This document shows positions 5,558-6,670 of a stretch of 6,670 bases of DNA, piece after piece. The stretch is taken from assembly GCA_012518745.1 (NCBI GenBank), contig JAAYRM010000125.1, positions 1 through 6,670 of the forward strand. Direction: 5' to 3'. The translations under genes and the position numbers were made by a program. How positions within the stretch are numbered: position 1 is the first letter of the stretch; each line of letters starts with the position of its first letter. The notes beneath the pieces are model-generated. The model saw nothing but the letters and a program-made list of their open reading frames with translations, ran no database searches and was not told the DNA's origin. Source of the DNA: Tissierellia bacterium. GTDB lineage: Bacteria; Bacillota; Clostridia; Tissierellales; Tepidimicrobiaceae.

Positions 5558-6483
5558 TAAGGGAATTGGAAGAGAGCATAAAGGAATTGGAGGAACGGGA
5601 AAGGGACTCTAGGGTTTTCAATATCAAAAGGCGCAGGATGATGAGCAGATATGGTTCGAGGCTTAGCGCCTATAATAGGGTACAGTTGGCCAGACATGAG
5701 AAGCGACCCAAGGCTATGGACTTTATAGAGAATATAATAGCAGAACCGATGTTATTCCATGGGGATAGGCTGTTTTCGGATGATAGGAGCATCATAGGCG
5801 GGATAGGGTATCTAGAGGATATTCCAATAACCTTCATAGGTACCAATAAGGGTAAGACCCTGGAGGAAAATATCGAATACAATTTTGGTATGCCTAGACC
5901 CGAGGGCTATAGGAAGGCATTGAGGTTGATGAAGCAGGCGGAGAAATTCAATAGGCCCATAATAACCTTTATCGATACCCCGGGGGCTTATCCAGGGGTG
6001 GATGCGGAGGAGAGGGGACAGGGGGAGGCTATAGCAAGGAATATATTGGAGATGGGTAAATTGGAGGTTCCCGTAGTATCCGTAGTTACTGGAGAGGGTG
6101 GAAGCGGGGGGGCGTTGGCATTATCCGTGGCAAACAGAATAATTATGATGGAGAATAGCATATTTTCCATACTATCCCCAGAGGGATTTGCAACCATCCT
6201 ATGGAAGGATGGCAGCCGATATAAGGAGGCTACGGAGGTTATGAAGCTTACCGCCAAGGAATTATGCGATTATAATATTATAGATAGGGTTATAGAGGAG
6301 GATATATCCTTCTCCATCGAAGGCTTCCAAGAGAATTTCTTAAGACTGAAAAAGGTGATATTGGAGGAACTCGATATTCTGATGAAAAAAAGCCCAGATG
6401 AACTGGTATCGGAAAGGCAGGAGAAATTTAGGAAAGATTGGGGGAGGGTTTTAATTGGGCATACGAATAAGGAAAACATCTAG
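5554..6483 (+). CDS. accA: Acetyl-CoA carboxylase carboxyltransferase subunit alpha
   Basis: AccA is the second half of the carboxyltransferase and contributes the biotin side of the active site. It has 309 residues, close to the family norm. A charged coiled-coil start (about 2-30, rich in Glu/Arg) leads into LARHEKRPKAMDFI (45-58) and the crotonase-like domain. Family landmarks are FHGDRLFSDD (68-77), NFGMPRPEGYRKALRLM (110-126), PIITFIDTPGAYPG (135-148), AEERGQGEAIA (151-161), TGEGGSGGALAL (179-190) with the glycine-rich oxyanion loop, and LSPEGFATILWKD (207-219). The start ATG shares three bases with the accD stop, and GGAG at 5541-5544 serves it with a 9-nt spacer. Its last 29 nt also encode the beginning of fabH. 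Together with accB, accC and accD, it completes the acetyl-CoA carboxylase. Confidence 0.96.
   Translation: MIRELEESIKELEERERDSRVFNIKRRRMMSRYGSRLSAYNRVQLARHEKRPKAMDFIENIIAEPMLFHGDRLFSDDRSIIGGIGYLEDIPITFIGTNKGKTLEENIEYNFGMPRPEGYRKALRLMKQAEKFNRPIITFIDTPGAYPGVDAEERGQGEAIARNILEMGKLEVPVVSVVTGEGGSGGALALSVANRIIMMENSIFSILSPEGFATILWKDGSRYKEATEVMKLTAKELCDYNIIDRVIEEDISFSIEGFQENFLRLKKVILEELDILMKKSPDELVSERQEKFRKDWGRVLIGHTNKENI
6443..6447 (+). promoter_or_regulatory. Shine-Dalgarno sequence that sets the TTG start of fabH
   Basis: GGAGG lies inside the end of accA, exactly 7 nt before TTG 6455. In the fabH frame the codon just before this TTG is a TAA stop, and no other NTG occurs until the conserved ILDTSDDW region. 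The start is therefore fixed by both signals. Confidence 0.8.
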
Positions 6484-6670
6484 CTATCTTCCCGGTAGAA
6501 TAGTAGATAACTTCTATTTTGAAGGTATATTGGACACATCGGATGATTGGATAAGCTCAAGAACTGGGATAAAGAAGAGGCATTTCGTAGAGGACGAGGA
6601 TATGATCGATCTGATCAAGAGGGCTGTAGATGATTTAAACCTCTCCAAGGATGAGTTGAAGGGTATAAAG
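6455..6670 (+). CDS. fabH: 3-Oxoacyl-ACP synthase III (FabH), N-terminal 72 residues, cut by window end
   Basis: FabH starts fatty acid synthesis by condensing an acyl-CoA primer with malonyl-ACP. The visible part reads TSSYLPGRIVDN (8-19), then the family signature ILDTSDDWISSRTGIKKRH (25-43). W32 and R36 fall at the positions of the E. coli FabH residues that contact coenzyme A. The following helix (DMIDLIKRAVDDLNLSKDELK) is less Ala-rich than in many FabH proteins. The catalytic Cys, His and Asn lie beyond the window, so activity cannot be judged. The gene starts with TTG 29 nt before the accA stop, in another frame, which places it in the operon and suggests translational coupling. Its reading frame is open to the last base of the window. 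Another KAS III paralogue with a different primer is possible. Confidence 0.9.
   Translation, partial: MGIRIRKTSSYLPGRIVDNFYFEGILDTSDDWISSRTGIKKRHFVEDEDMIDLIKRAVDDLNLSKDELKGIK

Noticed and set aside
1..6670. Mobile element, CRISPR, tRNA/rRNA, phage-defence or other exotic system
   Set aside because: No terminal repeats, transposase-like or nuclease-like motifs, repeat-spacer arrays or RNA gene sequences were seen; the gene content is metabolic and housekeeping.

Overview
The window reads as ordinary chromosomal DNA from a low-GC, Gram-positive-type bacterium, most likely a clostridial member of the Bacillota. The signs are AT-rich DNA, very frequent ATA (Ile) and AGG/AGA (Arg) codons, strong purine-rich ribosome binding sites before nearly every gene, a four-subunit acetyl-CoA carboxylase of bacterial type, and an exact consensus sigma-A-type promoter. 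The genus cannot be fixed from the sequence alone. All supported genes lie on the + strand.

Left half (1-2453): four separate, loosely spaced genes. The first is a 67-residue membrane protein of unknown function. The second is an 80-residue soluble protein that resembles small DUF2007-like clostridial proteins. The third is an aspartate-dehydrogenase-type oxidoreductase (nadX-like), which appears to start at a rare ATT codon and is preceded by a perfect 16-bp palindrome. The fourth is a ten-helix DMT/EamA exporter that resembles E. coli EamA (YdeD). A strong intrinsic terminator (2512-2554) closes this half.

Right half (2567-6670): a fatty-acid-synthesis operon begins 12 bp after the terminator with TTGACA-N17-TATAAT. 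A tandem 13-bp AT-rich repeat lies at the expected transcription start and is a candidate operator. The genes run acpP - accB - accC - accD - accA - fabH, and fabH is cut by the window end. Every junction is tight or overlapping: a 1-nt gap, then overlaps of 8, 17, 4 and 29 nt, so translational coupling is likely. AccB carries biotin. AccC carboxylates that biotin using ATP and bicarbonate. AccD and AccA move the carboxyl group to acetyl-CoA, making malonyl-CoA. FabH then starts chain synthesis by condensing an acyl-CoA with malonyl-ACP, using the acyl carrier protein encoded by the first gene.

I found no mobile element, CRISPR array, RNA gene or exotic defence-like system. The points most worth a second look are the start codons (ATT for nadX, TTG for fabH), the palindrome before nadX, and the tandem repeat at the acc promoter.
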